This document shows positions 25,443 through 35,104 of a stretch of DNA of 64,000 bases, piece after piece. The position numbers were made by a program, and so were the translations under genes. Source of the stretch: Burkholderia sp. Bp9142 (GTDB lineage Bacteria > Pseudomonadota > Gammaproteobacteria > Burkholderiales > Burkholderiaceae); contig NZ_QTPP01000016.1 of assembly GCF_003853415.1 (NCBI RefSeq), forward strand, positions 87,674 to 151,673. The letters run 5' to 3'. Numbering within the stretch: position 1 is the first letter of the stretch; each line of letters opens with the position of its first letter. Under the pieces are notes generated by a model, which was not told the DNA's origin, ran no database searches, and saw nothing but the letters and a program-made list of their open reading frames with translations.

Positions 25443-27410
25443 TCAGCGCTCGGGTTCGCGCGGCGGCCCGTATGCGACGAAATCGCGCTCGACCGCCGAC
25501 GCCTGCTCCGGCGCATTCGCGCCCGCGCACGGCGCGCGATCGGTCATGGACGGCACGGACGCGGGCTCCTCGCGTCCGTCGATCAGCGCCTGCAACGCAT
25601 CGCGTTCGAGCACCTCGCGCTCGAGCAACCGCCGCGCGATCCGCTCGAGCGCGTCGCGACGTTCGCCGAGCGTCGCCGCGACGCGCGCATGCGCATCGGT
25701 CAGCAGCGCATGCACCTCGTCGTCGATCATCCGCGCGGTGTGCTCGCTGCAGCGGCCCTCGCCTGCATGCCATACCCCCGGGATGCCGGTGCGTGCCTCG
25801 CCGTCGTCGAAGCTCACGAGCCCGATCTTCTCGCTCATCCCGTACTGCATGACCATGTGGCGCGCCATCGCGGTCGCGCGTTCGAGATCGTTCTGCGCGC
25901 CCGTCGACACGTCGCCGAACACGAGCTCTTCGGCAACGCGCCCGCCGAGCAGCGCATCGATGCGATCGAGCAACTCGCTGCGGCGCAGGACGTAGCGATC
26001 CTCGGTCGGCACCTGCTGCGTGTAGCCGAGCGCCGCCACGCCGCGCGGAATGATCGACACCTTCTTGACCGGATCGCAGTGCGCGCGGCTTTCCGCGACG
26101 AGTGCATGGCCGGCTTCGTGATACGCGATCGTCAGCTTTTCCTGCGCGTTCATCACGCGGCTCTTGCGCTCGAGTCCCGTGATCGCGCGATCGATCGCCT
26201 CGTCGAAGTCATCCATCCCGATCGCCGGCTTGCCGAGTTCGGCCGCATGCAGCGCGGCCTCGTTGACGACGTTCGCGAGATCGGCGCCGACGAAACCCGG
26301 CGTGCGCGACGCGAGTTCGCCAAGGTCGACGTCGGCCGCGAGCTTCACGTGCTTCACGTGCACGCCGAGGATCTGGCGGCGCCCGTTCACGTCGGGCCGG
26401 TCGATCGCGATGTGCCGGTCGAAGCGGCCCGGGCGCAGCAGCGCCGGATCGAGAATCTCCGGCCGGTTGGTCGCGGCCATGATGATCACGCCGGAGCCGG
26501 CCTGGAAGCCGTCCATCTCGACGAGCAGCTGGTTGAGCGTCTGCTCGCGCTCGTCGTTGCCCGACATCGGGCCGACGCCGCGCACCTTGCCGAGCGCATC
26601 GAGCTCGTCGACGAACACGATGCACGGCGCCTTCTGCTGCGCCTGCTCGAACAGGTCGCGCACGCGCGCTGCGCCGACACCGACGAACATCTCGACGAAC
26701 GCCGAGCCGCTGATCGAGAAGAACGGCACGGCCGCCTCGCCGGCCACCGCACGCGCGAGCAGCGTCTTGCCGGTGCCGGGCGCGCCGACCACGAGCACGC
26801 CTTTCGGGATCTTGCCGCCGAGACGCTGGTAGCGATCGGGGTTGCGCAGGAACGCGACGATCTGCTGCAGCTCGGCCTTCGCTTCGTCGATGCCCGCGAT
26901 GTCGTCGAACGTGATGCCGGTTTCCTGCTGCACGTACACGCGTGCGCGGCTCTTGCCCATCCCGGTGAAATCCTGCAGCCCGCCACGCTTGCGCAGCATC
27001 AGGTTCCAGATGAACACGAACGCGACGAGCGGCACCAGCCACGACGCGAGCGACGTGATCCAGCCGGTGTCGGACGTGCCGTGAAAACGGATGCCGGCGG
27101 CGGTCAGCGTGTCGATCAGCTGCGGGTCGGTCACGCGATTGGTGGCGAAGCGCGACGGCGCGCCGTCCGCCTTCACGGCCGCTGCTTCGGATGCCGGCAG
27201 CATCGCGCCGGCCTGCGGCATCGTCAGCGTGCCCGTGATCGACGTCGCGCCGATCTCGAGATCGTCGACGAGCCGCGCGGCGACGAGCCGATGGAAGTCG
27301 CTGTACGCGATCAACGTCGACGCCGGACGCAGCATCAGCAACTGCGCGGCGAACAGCACGAAGAAGCCCGCCGCGATCAGCAATCCTGCGTAGTCGAATT
27401 TCCTGTCCAT
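25443..27410 (-). CDS. ftsH: FtsH-family ATP-dependent zinc metalloprotease
   Basis: A 655-residue membrane AAA+ protease. An N-terminal TM ([21 protein letters not shown]), a periplasmic domain of about 80 residues, and a second TM ([19 protein letters not shown]) precede the AAA module. Walker A is GAPGTGKT, Walker B is IVFVDELD, and the second region of homology ends RPGRFDR. The M41 protease motif is HEAGH. The tail after about residue 600 is proline/alanine-rich and non-conserved. No rrmJ is next to it, unlike the housekeeping ftsH, so I read it as a second, accessory FtsH. Confidence 0.94.
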   Translation of the reverse strand: MDRKFDYAGLLIAAGFFVLFAAQLLMLRPASTLIAYSDFHRLVAARLVDDLEIGATSITGTLTMPQAGAMLPASEAAAVKADGAPSRFATNRVTDPQLIDTLTAAGIRFHGTSDTGWITSLASWLVPLVAFVFIWNLMLRKRGGLQDFTGMGKSRARVYVQQETGITFDDIAGIDEAKAELQQIVAFLRNPDRYQRLGGKIPKGVLVVGAPGTGKTLLARAVAGEAAVPFFSISGSAFVEMFVGVGAARVRDLFEQAQQKAPCIVFVDELDALGKVRGVGPMSGNDEREQTLNQLLVEMDGFQAGSGVIIMAATNRPEILDPALLRPGRFDRHIAIDRPDVNGRRQILGVHVKHVKLAADVDLGELASRTPGFVGADLANVVNEAALHAAELGKPAIGMDDFDEAIDRAITGLERKSRVMNAQEKLTIAYHEAGHALVAESRAHCDPVKKVSIIPRGVAALGYTQQVPTEDRYVLRRSELLDRIDALLGGRVAEELVFGDVSTGAQNDLERATAMARHMVMQYGMSEKIGLVSFDDGEARTGIPGVWHAGEGRCSEHTARMIDDEVHALLTDAHARVAATLGERRDALERIARRLLEREVLERDALQALIDGREEPASVPSMTDRAPCAGANAPEQASAVERDFVAYGPPREPER

Positions 27411-27829
27411 GGCATCGGGCCGGCCGGTCACGCCGTGCGGCGCGCGCTTATGCGTGCCCGCGCGCGCGACCGGCGCGCGGCATCGGCAGCCACGCGCACC
27501 CGGAATGCATCCGCGCCATCGTCGCCTCGTTTCGTCGCATGAAAGACACCGCGAAGGCGCCGCCGGGCGCCATTCGCGCGGACAGCGCGCCGTAACGCGC
27601 CACCCGTGATTCAAGTCTAGTTCGCGCGCACGCGTCGCGCATCGTCCGACAAATACCTTTCATCGACGCCGCCGTGCGCGTTATAGTCGCGTTCGTGACA
27701 TTTTTGTGACAACCAGCATCGCCGCCCCCGCGCGCGACGCCGGCTGTTGCGTCCCGTCCCCTCGTCGCGGCAGGCTGTGCGACGCGGCCGCGCATCGAAC
27801 GACAACCGCCCATTCGAGGAGCACACGAC
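27411..27829. other. Divergent ftsH/acid-phosphatase intergenic region
   Basis: About 420 bases without a supported gene. The only clear signal is the 7-4-7 direct repeat at 27695. A TATAGT near 27682 may be a -10 element. Confidence 0.45.
27695..27712. promoter_or_regulatory. Pho-box-like direct repeat
   Basis: GTGACAT-TTTT-GTGACAA has two 7-base units with an 11-base period and an AT spacer, the geometry of a PhoB box. On the minus strand the units read TTGTCAC and ATGTCAC, sharing the TGTCA core of the consensus CTGTCAT. The next gene downstream on + is an acid phosphatase, a common Pho target. The better match is on the minus strand, which faces ftsH, so the assignment is tentative. Confidence 0.4.
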
Positions 27830-29494
27830 GTGAACGACATCCCCGATCGCCCCGACGACCTTCCCGTTGATCCCAACCGCCGCCGCATGCTCGGCGGCCT
27901 CGCCGCGCTCGGCGCGGGCGTCGCGCTCGGCGGCTGCGAGACCACGCCGGGCAGCACGCCGCGCTCCGCCGCCGATCTGCGGCTCGACGAAGCACTGCAC
28001 CGGCAGGTGCGCCACATCGTCGTGATCTATGCGGAGAACCGCAGCTTCACGAACCTGTACGGCGATTTCCCGGGCGTGCAATATCCGCTGAGCGAGGTGC
28101 GGCCCGAGCACGCGCGGCAGCTCGATCGCGACGGCAAGACGCCGCTGCCGGTACTGCCGAAGATCTGGGGCGGGCTCGTGCCGCGGGCGCAGGAAGTCGA
28201 CGGCAAGCGCTACGCAATCGCCGAGCGCGACCTCGACACGCTGCCGAACGCGCCGTTCCGGATCGCCGACGCGCAGGGCAAGCCGCTGCCGAACAGCGTG
28301 ATCACGCGCGACCTGTGGCACCGCTTCTACCAGAACCAGATGCAGATCGCCGGCGGCCGCAATGACCAGTTCGCCGCGTGGGCCGATTCCGGCGGCCTCG
28401 TGATGGGCCACTACCGCAATTCCGCCGACACGCTGCGGCTGTGGAGCCTCGCGCGGCAATACACGCTGTGCGACAACTTCTTCATGGCGGCCTTCGGCGG
28501 CTCGTGGCTGAATCACCTGTTCCTGATCTCCGCGCAGCCGCCGCGCTATCCGGACGCGCACCGGCATCCGCATGCGGCGAAGCTGCTGTCGAAGCTCGAC
28601 GGCGACGATCCGGCCGGCACGCGGCTGGCGCTCGCCGCCGATTCGCCGGCGTCCGCGCTCGACGGCCCGCCGAAGTTCGCGGTCGACGGCCCGCTGACGC
28701 CGGACGGCTACGGCGTCAACACGATGGCGCCGCCGTACCAGCCGAGCTACGTGCCGCCGGCCGATCCGGGCAACGCCGCGTATGCCGATCCGGCCGACCA
28801 TCGCGTGATGCCGCCGCAGGGCTACGCGACGATCGGCGACCGCCTGTCGGAGAAGAACGTCGACTGGGCGTGGTACAGCGGCGCGTGGCAGTACGCGCTC
28901 GAGCACCGCGACACGGGCACCGTGCCCGATTTCCAGTACCACCACCAGCCGTTCAACTACTTCGCGAACTACGCGCCGGGCACCGACGCACGCCGCAAGC
29001 ACCTGCGCGACGCAGGCCTCGGCGACGAACCGTCGACCAACCGCTTCATCGCCGACATCGACGCAGGCCGCCTGCCGGCCGTCACGTTCTACAAGCCGCA
29101 GGGCAACCTGAACATGCACGCGGGCTATGCGGACGTCGAATCCGGCGATCGGCACATCGCGAACGTGATCGAGCGCATCCGGCGCGGCCCGCAGTGGGCG
29201 AACACCGTGATCGTGATGACGCACGACGAGAACGGCGGCTGGTGGGATCACGTCGCGCCGCCGGCCGGCGATCGCTGGGGCCCCGGCTCGCGGATTCCGG
29301 CGCTCGTGATCTCGCCGTTCGCGAAGCAGGGCTACGTCGATCACACGATGTACGACACGAACTCGATCCTGCGCTTCATCAGCCGCGTGCACGGGCTCGC
29401 GCCGCTCGACGGCGTCGCCGCGCGCGACAAGGCGTTCGCGTCGCGCGGCGCAACGCCGCCGGGCGACCTGACGCACGCGCTCGATCTCGGCTGA
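27830..29494 (+). CDS. Tat-exported lipoprotein acid phosphatase (AcpA/phospholipase C superfamily)
   Basis: A 554-residue phosphoesterase. The N-terminus has N-R-R-R-M-L (Tat motif) and ends L-G-G-C36, so it is probably a Tat lipoprotein anchored outside the cytoplasm. The active-site phrase VVIYAENRSFTNLYGDFPG and late MTHDENGGWWDHVAPP are hallmarks of the AcpA/PLC alkaline-phosphatase-like fold; GSWLNHLFLISAQ is also family-typical. It should release phosphate from esters. The start is GTG 27830 with GAGGAG 8 bases upstream. A Pho-box-like repeat lies 118 bases upstream. Confidence 0.9.
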   Translation: MNDIPDRPDDLPVDPNRRRMLGGLAALGAGVALGGCETTPGSTPRSAADLRLDEALHRQVRHIVVIYAENRSFTNLYGDFPGVQYPLSEVRPEHARQLDRDGKTPLPVLPKIWGGLVPRAQEVDGKRYAIAERDLDTLPNAPFRIADAQGKPLPNSVITRDLWHRFYQNQMQIAGGRNDQFAAWADSGGLVMGHYRNSADTLRLWSLARQYTLCDNFFMAAFGGSWLNHLFLISAQPPRYPDAHRHPHAAKLLSKLDGDDPAGTRLALAADSPASALDGPPKFAVDGPLTPDGYGVNTMAPPYQPSYVPPADPGNAAYADPADHRVMPPQGYATIGDRLSEKNVDWAWYSGAWQYALEHRDTGTVPDFQYHHQPFNYFANYAPGTDARRKHLRDAGLGDEPSTNRFIADIDAGRLPAVTFYKPQGNLNMHAGYADVESGDRHIANVIERIRRGPQWANTVIVMTHDENGGWWDHVAPPAGDRWGPGSRIPALVISPFAKQGYVDHTMYDTNSILRFISRVHGLAPLDGVAARDKAFASRGATPPGDLTHALDLG

Positions 29495-29527
29495 CGGCTC
29501 ATTGACGACCACCTGACGTTCGCCTGC

Positions 29528-29575
29528 AACGACGCCGCCCCGGTGCAACGCGGTTGCCCGGGGCGGCGTCGTTTT
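29528..29575 (+). terminator. Rho-independent terminator after the acid phosphatase
   Basis: Perfect 16-bp arms AACGACGCCGCCCCGG and CCGGGGCGGCGTCGTT, a 14-base loop containing GCAAC/GTTGC, then TTTT (29572-29575). It can also serve the convergent flavoprotein gene on the minus strand. Confidence 0.85.
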
Positions 29576-29595
29576 CCGCACAAAGCAGCGCAACG

Positions 29596-31092
29596 TTACG
29601 CGGCGCTGCGCAACACCTCGCTCGCCGCACGCGCGGCGTGACGGCCGGCCTGCCGGCCGAAGAAGGTCGCATCGGCCAGCGACAATCCCGAGCTGTACCC
29701 GGCGCCCCAGCGCGGCAGCCCGCAGGTCGTGCGGCCGGCCGCGTAGAGGCCCGCCACCGGCGCGCGCGCCGCGTCGAGCACCTGCCCGGTCGGCCGTGTA
29801 TCGAGCCCGCCCAGCGTGAAATGCGGGTAGAACGCGAAATCGATCCGGCAATCGAGCGCGACGAACGGCGGCTCGATCAGCGGCTTCAGCCACTTTTTCG
29901 CCTTGTGGAACAGCGGATCGGCGCCTTCGGCCGCGTGGCGGTTGTAGACGTCGATGGTCGCCGTCAGCGTGCCGGCCGGCATCCGCAGGTCGCGCTCGAC
30001 TTCTTCCCACGTCTCGCCCGCCGCGGCGATGCCGATCCGCGCGATCACGGGCGGCTCCTGGTAGACCGCCTGGTCGACCAGCAGGTAGATCCGGTCGTCG
30101 GCCTGGTGGAACGCGTGATGGCCGGTGCGGCCGTGATAGCCGTCCTCGTTGATGAAGCGCTGGCCGCGCGCGTTCACGAAGATCCCGTGGATCAACGATT
30201 CGGGCGCATAGAACGGCAGGCTCACGAAGCCCTGGTCCATGTGGATCGCGGCACCGCCCGCGCTCTGGCCGAGCAGGATGCCCGAACCGTCGTCGCCGGG
30301 GCTGCCGATCGGCTCGTCCGAGCGCAGGAACTGCGGCGCATGCCTGCGCACCATGTCGCGGTTCATCGCGAAGCCGCCCGCGCACAGGATCACCGCGCGG
30401 CGCGCGCGCACGCATGCCGTCTCGCCGTACGCGCGCAGCACGACGCCGCGCACCGCGCCTGCATCGTCGACGATCAGCGCCAGTGCGCGCGTGTCGTAGC
30501 GCGTCGATACGCCGAGCGCCTGCGCGCGCTCGGCCAGCACGCGCATCAGCATCTGCCCGCCGCCCCAGCCCGGCCATTGCGGCGTGTGGCCGCGCGGGCA
30601 CGGCTTCGCGGCCTCGCTGAACGGCCAGGCTTCCTCGCTGCCCGACCAGATCAGGCAGTCGTCGGTTTCCGGTTCGACGATCCGTTCGGCGATGAACGTG
30701 TTCTTGTACGTGAGGCCCTGCGCGACAAGCCAGTCGTGATGCGCGAGACTTTCGTTCGCATAGAGGCGCACCTTCGCTTCGTCCGCGTCACGGCCGCCCG
30801 CGAGCATCAGGTAGCGGTACAGGTCCTCGGTGTCGTCGCTGAAGCCGGCCTGCCGCTGTGCGGGCGTGCCGCCGCTGCCGCCGAGGTAGATCTCGCCGCC
30901 GGACAGCGCGCTCGTGCCGCCGTAGCTCGACGCGCGCTCGACGATCAGCGTGTCGGCGCCGGCGCCCGCGGCTTCGATCGCCGCGCATGCGCCGGCCGCG
31001 CCGAAGCCGACGATCACGACGTCGTGTTCTGCGTCCCAGCGATGCACGTCGCGGACGTTCAGGGGGCGGGTCAGGGAATAGTCGGATGACAT
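29596..31092 (-). CDS. FAD-dependent dehydrogenase, 3-ketosteroid-dehydrogenase/fumarate-reductase family
   Basis: A 498-residue flavoprotein. The dinucleotide motif is VVIVGFGAAGACAAIEAAGAGADTLIVE, then SSYGGTSALSGGEIYLGGSGG. The C-terminal FAD contact is CGLPRWGAGYSSGLSLADATFFGRQAG. Relatives introduce or reduce C=C bonds in 3-ketosteroids or other enones. The exact substrate is unknown. It is adjacent to a large cluster of SDR, SnoaL and EthD genes and, with the EtfAB pair at 61-63 kb, fits an oxidative ring-modifying pathway. ATG 31092 gives the family N-terminus. Confidence 0.88.
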   Translation of the reverse strand: MSSDYSLTRPLNVRDVHRWDAEHDVVIVGFGAAGACAAIEAAGAGADTLIVERASSYGGTSALSGGEIYLGGSGGTPAQRQAGFSDDTEDLYRYLMLAGGRDADEAKVRLYANESLAHHDWLVAQGLTYKNTFIAERIVEPETDDCLIWSGSEEAWPFSEAAKPCPRGHTPQWPGWGGGQMLMRVLAERAQALGVSTRYDTRALALIVDDAGAVRGVVLRAYGETACVRARRAVILCAGGFAMNRDMVRRHAPQFLRSDEPIGSPGDDGSGILLGQSAGGAAIHMDQGFVSLPFYAPESLIHGIFVNARGQRFINEDGYHGRTGHHAFHQADDRIYLLVDQAVYQEPPVIARIGIAAAGETWEEVERDLRMPAGTLTATIDVYNRHAAEGADPLFHKAKKWLKPLIEPPFVALDCRIDFAFYPHFTLGGLDTRPTGQVLDAARAPVAGLYAAGRTTCGLPRWGAGYSSGLSLADATFFGRQAGRHAARAASEVLRSAA

Positions 31093-31400
31093 GTGGCCAA
31101 TGGGTCGGGGTGAAGGGAATCGGTGAAAGGCGGCGGCCGGGGCGCTGCACCGCCGGGCAGGCAGCCCGACACGGACAGCGGCGCGTGGCCGATGCGAACG
31201 CTCGAGGGCGCATGCGAGGCGCGCTCGGTGTCGTGGGCGGGAAAGTCGAACGACAACCGGAAACCGGACGGGCAGCCCGCACGCGCCGGGCGACACGCAG
31301 CGCGTGTATCGCGGCGCTCGACCAGGGCCGTCCGTCCGGACGCCGCCGCACGACAGCTTCGAGGCGGCGTCGCAGTGACGTCGAAGCGGCCGCGCCCGCG
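31093..31400. other. Intergenic region, no gene seen
   Basis: About 308 GC-rich bases upstream of the flavoprotein gene. Short frames exist on both strands without ribosome binding sites or domains. Confidence 0.4.
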
Positions 31401-31610
31401 TTACATGCCGCGCAACGCGGCGAAGCCGAAGTGCGAAGGATCGATCGGCACGCAACCGGTCGGCAGGCCGTTCGGGTCGACCGAACGGCATTGGAGGATG
31501 CCGGCCGCATACGGCGGCGACGGGACCTGATCGGCTCCGTATCGCGCCATCGCCATGGCCGCGAACGTGCCCGTCGCCAGTACGCACAGCTTGCGAGTCG
31601 TCAGTCTCAT
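31401..31610 (-). CDS. Small secreted protein of unknown function
   Basis: A 69-residue protein with a positively charged, hydrophobic N-terminus (MRLTTRKLCVLATGTFAAMAMA) typical of a signal peptide. The mature part has two Cys (LQCRS, TGCVP) that could form a disulfide. GGAGGGG stands about 8 bases before the ATG, which supports translation. No family recognised. Confidence 0.6.
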   Translation of the reverse strand: MRLTTRKLCVLATGTFAAMAMARYGADQVPSPPYAAGILQCRSVDPNGLPTGCVPIDPSHFGFAALRGM

Positions 31611-32070
31611 GATCGTCGTCCCCTCCGGTTGGCCGCTGTCGCGGTTCGTGTCCGGCGTGCTGGCCACAGGCAAACAGGCGGCGGCACCGGATGACTGCAC
31701 GGTAGCCAGCGCCGGCCCGCCGGCCATCGTCCATTTCGATTAGGGGCAAACACGAAGCGGGCTTCGCGCGACGTGCCGCGTCGCAGCAACCCGCCATGAT
31801 CGAGCCGCCGGACGGATCCGGAAACTGCCTGCCGCGGCCGGTCGCGATTGGCCATGCCATCGTCGGACGAATGCCGCACCTTCGTCGCCGCATCGCACCA
31901 TCGGGCGATGCGACGCCGTCGATCACGGTGTTTTCCCCGATCCTCACCCTGCTCCGTATGGATGATGAGGATCGATCGGTCCGATGCGAACCTGCGCGTC
32001 GACGTCGCAATGCCGCCGTGTCCGCGCTCGCGGCGCGGCCGGGTCTTTCCGTTCATTCACGGGAGTACGC
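31611..32070. other. Intergenic region upstream of the SnoaL/SDR operon
   Basis: About 460 bases without a credible gene. The dyad at 31938 is the main signal. Regulation of the plus-strand operon probably acts here. Confidence 0.45.
31938..31974. promoter_or_regulatory. Inverted repeat CGATCCTCA-N19-TGAGGATCG, putative operator
   Basis: Perfect 9-bp arms separated by 19 bases, about 100 bases upstream of the SnoaL ATG at 32071. The spacing suits binding of a dimer on two half sites. The regulator is unknown; the AraC-type protein at 51727 is one candidate. Confidence 0.4.
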
Positions 32071-32487
32071 ATGACCGATTCGAATCCCCGCCACGCGCTG
32101 TACGAACTCGCCTGCCGCTACGCGCAAGCCGTCGACCGGCGCGACTGGCCGCGCCTCGCCACCCTCTTCACCGCCGACGCGCAGCTCGACGGCCCCGGTT
32201 TCCGCTTCGACGACCGCGACGCGATCGTCGCCGGGATGAGCGTGATCGAGCGCTACGAGACGACCCAGCATCACGTGCACAACCAACTCGTCACGCTCGA
32301 TGGCGGCGAGGCCGCGGTCGAGACCTACGGCGTCGCGTGCCACGTGTACGTGCGCGACGGCGTGAAGCGCAAGCTCGACTGGGGGCTGCGCTATCGCGAC
32401 CGCTGTGTGTTCGACGGCGGCACGTGGCGCTTCGCCGCGCGCACGCTGCACGTCGACTGGTCGCAGGACCTGCCGCTGGAGGGCTGA
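32071..32487 (+). CDS. SnoaL-like (NTF2-fold) protein
   Basis: A 138-residue SnoaL_4-type protein: ALYELACRYAQAVDRRDWPRLATLFTADAQLDGPG at the start, then HHVHNQLVTL and WRFAARTLHVDW at the end. The fold covers dehydratases such as scytalone dehydratase and BaiE, cyclases and isomerases. A His within QHHVHNQ may be catalytic. It is the first gene of a five-gene plus-strand unit with three SDRs and an epimerase-like protein; its stop is 3 bases before the next start. The reaction is unknown, dehydration being most plausible. Confidence 0.83.
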   Translation: MTDSNPRHALYELACRYAQAVDRRDWPRLATLFTADAQLDGPGFRFDDRDAIVAGMSVIERYETTQHHVHNQLVTLDGGEAAVETYGVACHVYVRDGVKRKLDWGLRYRDRCVFDGGTWRFAARTLHVDWSQDLPLEG

Positions 32488-32490
32488 ACG

Positions 32491-33348
32491 ATGCGCGCTT
32501 CCCTTCCCCTCGCCGGCCGCACCGCGCTCGTCACCGGTGGCGCAGGCGGCATCGGCGCAGCATGCGCGCAGGCGCTCGCCGCCGACGGTGCGGCCGTCGT
32601 GCTGATGGGCCGCCGCCGCGACGCACTCGAACGCACGCAGCGGCACCTGACCGACGCGGTGCCCGGCAGCCGCGTCGCGATCCACCCCGGCGACGCGTGC
32701 GACGACGGCGACCTGCAGGCCGCGCTGGATACCGCGTGGGCGCTCGACGGCCGTCTCGACATCGTCGTGCCGACCGTCGGCGGCGCCGGGTTCCGGCCGC
32801 TGCTGATGCACGACGCCGACAGCTTCCGCACCGAGATCGACCTGAACCTGCACAGCGCGTTCACCGCGATCCGCCGCGCCGCGCCGCGGCTCGCCGACAG
32901 CGGCGGCGGCACGATCGTCTGCATCTCGTCGACGGCCGCGCACATCAATTTCCGCTGGCTGACCGCGTACTGCACCGCGAAGGCCGCGCTCGAGGCGCTG
33001 GTGCGCGGCGCGGCCGAGGAGCTGGCCGGCGCCAAGATCCGCGTAAACGCGGTGCGGCCGGGCCTCACGCGCTCCGAAGCCACCGCGCCGATGTTCGACA
33101 ACCCCGCGCTGGTCGACAGCTTCCTCGAACAGATTCCGCTCGGCACGCTCGGCGAACCGGACGCGATCGCGCAGGCGGTGCGCTATCTCGCGGGCCCCGA
33201 GTCGGGCTGGGTCACCGGGCAGAGCTTCGCGGTCGACGGCGGTCACGAACTGCGCACCAACCCGCGCGTCGACGACACGATCGCGCGGATCTACGGCACG
33301 GCCGCGCTCGACGCGGTCAAGGCCGGCCGTGCGCCGGGTGCCGCATGA
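32491..33348 (+). CDS. SDR-family oxidoreductase
   Basis: A 285-residue short-chain dehydrogenase. Cofactor motif TGGAGGIG, catalytic S147, Y160 and K164 (A-Y-C-T-A-K). The usual N-N-A-G stabilising motif is replaced by V-P-T-V-G-G-A-G, unusual for the family. The C-terminus VTGQSFAVDGGHEL is typical, with an extra 30-residue tail. GGAGGG precedes the ATG. It is second in the operon. Substrate unknown. Confidence 0.86.
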   Translation: MRASLPLAGRTALVTGGAGGIGAACAQALAADGAAVVLMGRRRDALERTQRHLTDAVPGSRVAIHPGDACDDGDLQAALDTAWALDGRLDIVVPTVGGAGFRPLLMHDADSFRTEIDLNLHSAFTAIRRAAPRLADSGGGTIVCISSTAAHINFRWLTAYCTAKAALEALVRGAAEELAGAKIRVNAVRPGLTRSEATAPMFDNPALVDSFLEQIPLGTLGEPDAIAQAVRYLAGPESGWVTGQSFAVDGGHELRTNPRVDDTIARIYGTAALDAVKAGRAPGAA

Positions 33349-33389
33349 GCGAGCGCCTTTCCTTCAACCACAACGGAACACGACCGACC

Positions 33390-34148
33390 ATGAATCGAGT
33401 CGCAAACAAGGTCGCGCTGATCACCGGCGCGGCGAGCGGCGTCGGCCGCGCGGATGCGCTGCTGCTGGCCGCCGAAGGCGCGCGTGTCGTGCTGACCGAT
33501 ATCGACGAGGACGCAGGCCGCGCGCTGGCGCGCGAGATCGGCGACGCGGCGCTGTTCGTGCATCAGGACATCGCCGACGAGGACGGCTGGCGGCACGCGA
33601 TCGCGTCGACGCTCGAGCGCTTCGGCCGCCTCGACGTACTCGTCAACAACGCGGCGATCTGCCCGGCCGGCTCGATCGAGGACACGAGCCTCGACACGTG
33701 GCGGCGCGTGCTGCGCGTGAACGCGGACGGCTACTTCCTCGGCTGCAAGTACGCGATCGGAGCGATGAAGCACAACGACACGCCGGGCTCGATCGTGATG
33801 ATGTCGTCGGTCGCCGCGCTCGGCGGTCTGCCGATGATGTGCGCGTACACGGGCTCGAAAGGCGCGGTGACGGCGCTCGCGCGCAGCGTCGCCGTGCACT
33901 GCAGGCGCAGCGGCTACCGGATCCGCTGCAACTCGATCCACCCGGACGGCATCTGGACGCCGATGACGCAGGCGCTGATGCCCGGCCTCGATCCGGCCGA
34001 ACTTGGTATCGGCAACGATCCGATGGCGCGCATGTGCGATCCGCAAGACGTCGCGAATCTCGTGCTGTTCCTCGCATCCGACGAATCGCGCTTCGTGAAC
34101 GGCGCGGAACTGCGGATCGACAACGCGCAGCTGGTGTCGTCGCTGTGA
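33390..34148 (+). CDS. SDR-family oxidoreductase
   Basis: A 252-residue classical SDR: TGAASGVGRA, D37 after VVLTD (NAD preference), VNNAAI, catalytic S140, Y153 and K157 (Y-T-G-S-K). It resembles hydroxysteroid dehydrogenases, with SIHPDGIWTPM after the Lys helix. An ATG at 33345 overlapping the previous stop (ATGA) would add 15 residues; I prefer 33390, the family start. Third in the operon. Confidence 0.87.
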   Translation: MNRVANKVALITGAASGVGRADALLLAAEGARVVLTDIDEDAGRALAREIGDAALFVHQDIADEDGWRHAIASTLERFGRLDVLVNNAAICPAGSIEDTSLDTWRRVLRVNADGYFLGCKYAIGAMKHNDTPGSIVMMSSVAALGGLPMMCAYTGSKGAVTALARSVAVHCRRSGYRIRCNSIHPDGIWTPMTQALMPGLDPAELGIGNDPMARMCDPQDVANLVLFLASDESRFVNGAELRIDNAQLVSSL

Positions 34149-34185
34149 CGCGGCTCACGGCTTTCCCGTTCGAAGGAGTGTTCAG

Positions 34186-35022
34186 ATGATTTCATTCACC
34201 GGCAAGTCCGTGCTGGTCACCGGCGGCGGCGCAGGCATCGGCCGCGCGTGCGCGGAAGCGTTCGGCGCGGCGGGCGCGCGCGTCGCGGTGGCCGAAAGCG
34301 ACCCCGCACGCGCGCAGGACGTGCGCCAGGCCCTCGAAGCCGCCGGCGTCGACGCGCTCGTCGGCACCGTGGACGTCACGCGCCGCGACGCCGTCGACGC
34401 ATTCGCGCGAACCATCGACGCGCGCTTCGGCGGCCTCGACGTGCTCGTCAACAACGTCGGCGACTTCCTGCAGATCGCGAAGCCGTTCGACGACCATACC
34501 GACGACGACATCGCGCGGCTGTTCGACGTGAACCTGCGCCAGGTGTTCGTCGTCACGCGCGCGATGCTGCCGTTGCTGCGCAAGCGCGGCGCGGGCAGCA
34601 GCATCGTCGGCGTGTCGTCGATCGAGGGCTTCCGCGCGATTCCGAACTGCACCGTCTATGCGTCGTTCAAGGCCGCGCTGACCGGCTTCACTAAAAGCCT
34701 CGCGCTCGAACTCGGGCCGGCCGGCATCCGCGTGAACCAGATCGCGCCGGAAACCACCGAGACGCCGCAGGTGCCGGTCAGCGCGATGGTCGCGGCCGAG
34801 CATCGCGAGCACATTCCGCGCTGGATTCCGCTCGGACGCTTCGGTGCGGCCGGCGACATCGCGGGCGCCGCGCTGTTTCTTGCAAGCCCGCTCGCCGCGT
34901 GGGTCACCGGCACGACGCTGCACGTGGACGGCGGCGCACTCGCCGCAGCCGGCTGGTATCGCGACCCGAACGGCTTCTGGACCAACCTGCCGGTCGTCAC
35001 CGGCAACGGCTTCAATTTCTGA
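34186..35022 (+). CDS. SDR-family oxidoreductase
   Basis: A 278-residue SDR with TGGGAGIGRA, VNNVGDF in place of NNAG, S145, Y158 and K162 (Y-A-S-F-K). The C-terminus extends about 25 residues beyond ...VTGTTLHVDGG with AAAGWYRDPNGFWTN. AAGGAG lies 8 bases before the ATG. It is fourth in the unit. Substrate unknown. Confidence 0.86.
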   Translation: MISFTGKSVLVTGGGAGIGRACAEAFGAAGARVAVAESDPARAQDVRQALEAAGVDALVGTVDVTRRDAVDAFARTIDARFGGLDVLVNNVGDFLQIAKPFDDHTDDDIARLFDVNLRQVFVVTRAMLPLLRKRGAGSSIVGVSSIEGFRAIPNCTVYASFKAALTGFTKSLALELGPAGIRVNQIAPETTETPQVPVSAMVAAEHREHIPRWIPLGRFGAAGDIAGAALFLASPLAAWVTGTTLHVDGGALAAAGWYRDPNGFWTNLPVVTGNGFNF

Positions 35023-35104
35023 GCCGCGGTCGATCCGCGCGGCTTCATTCGTTCAATCATCGGTTCAATTCGAGCGGCGCACCTGCGCCGCCACCGGAGA
35101 CATC

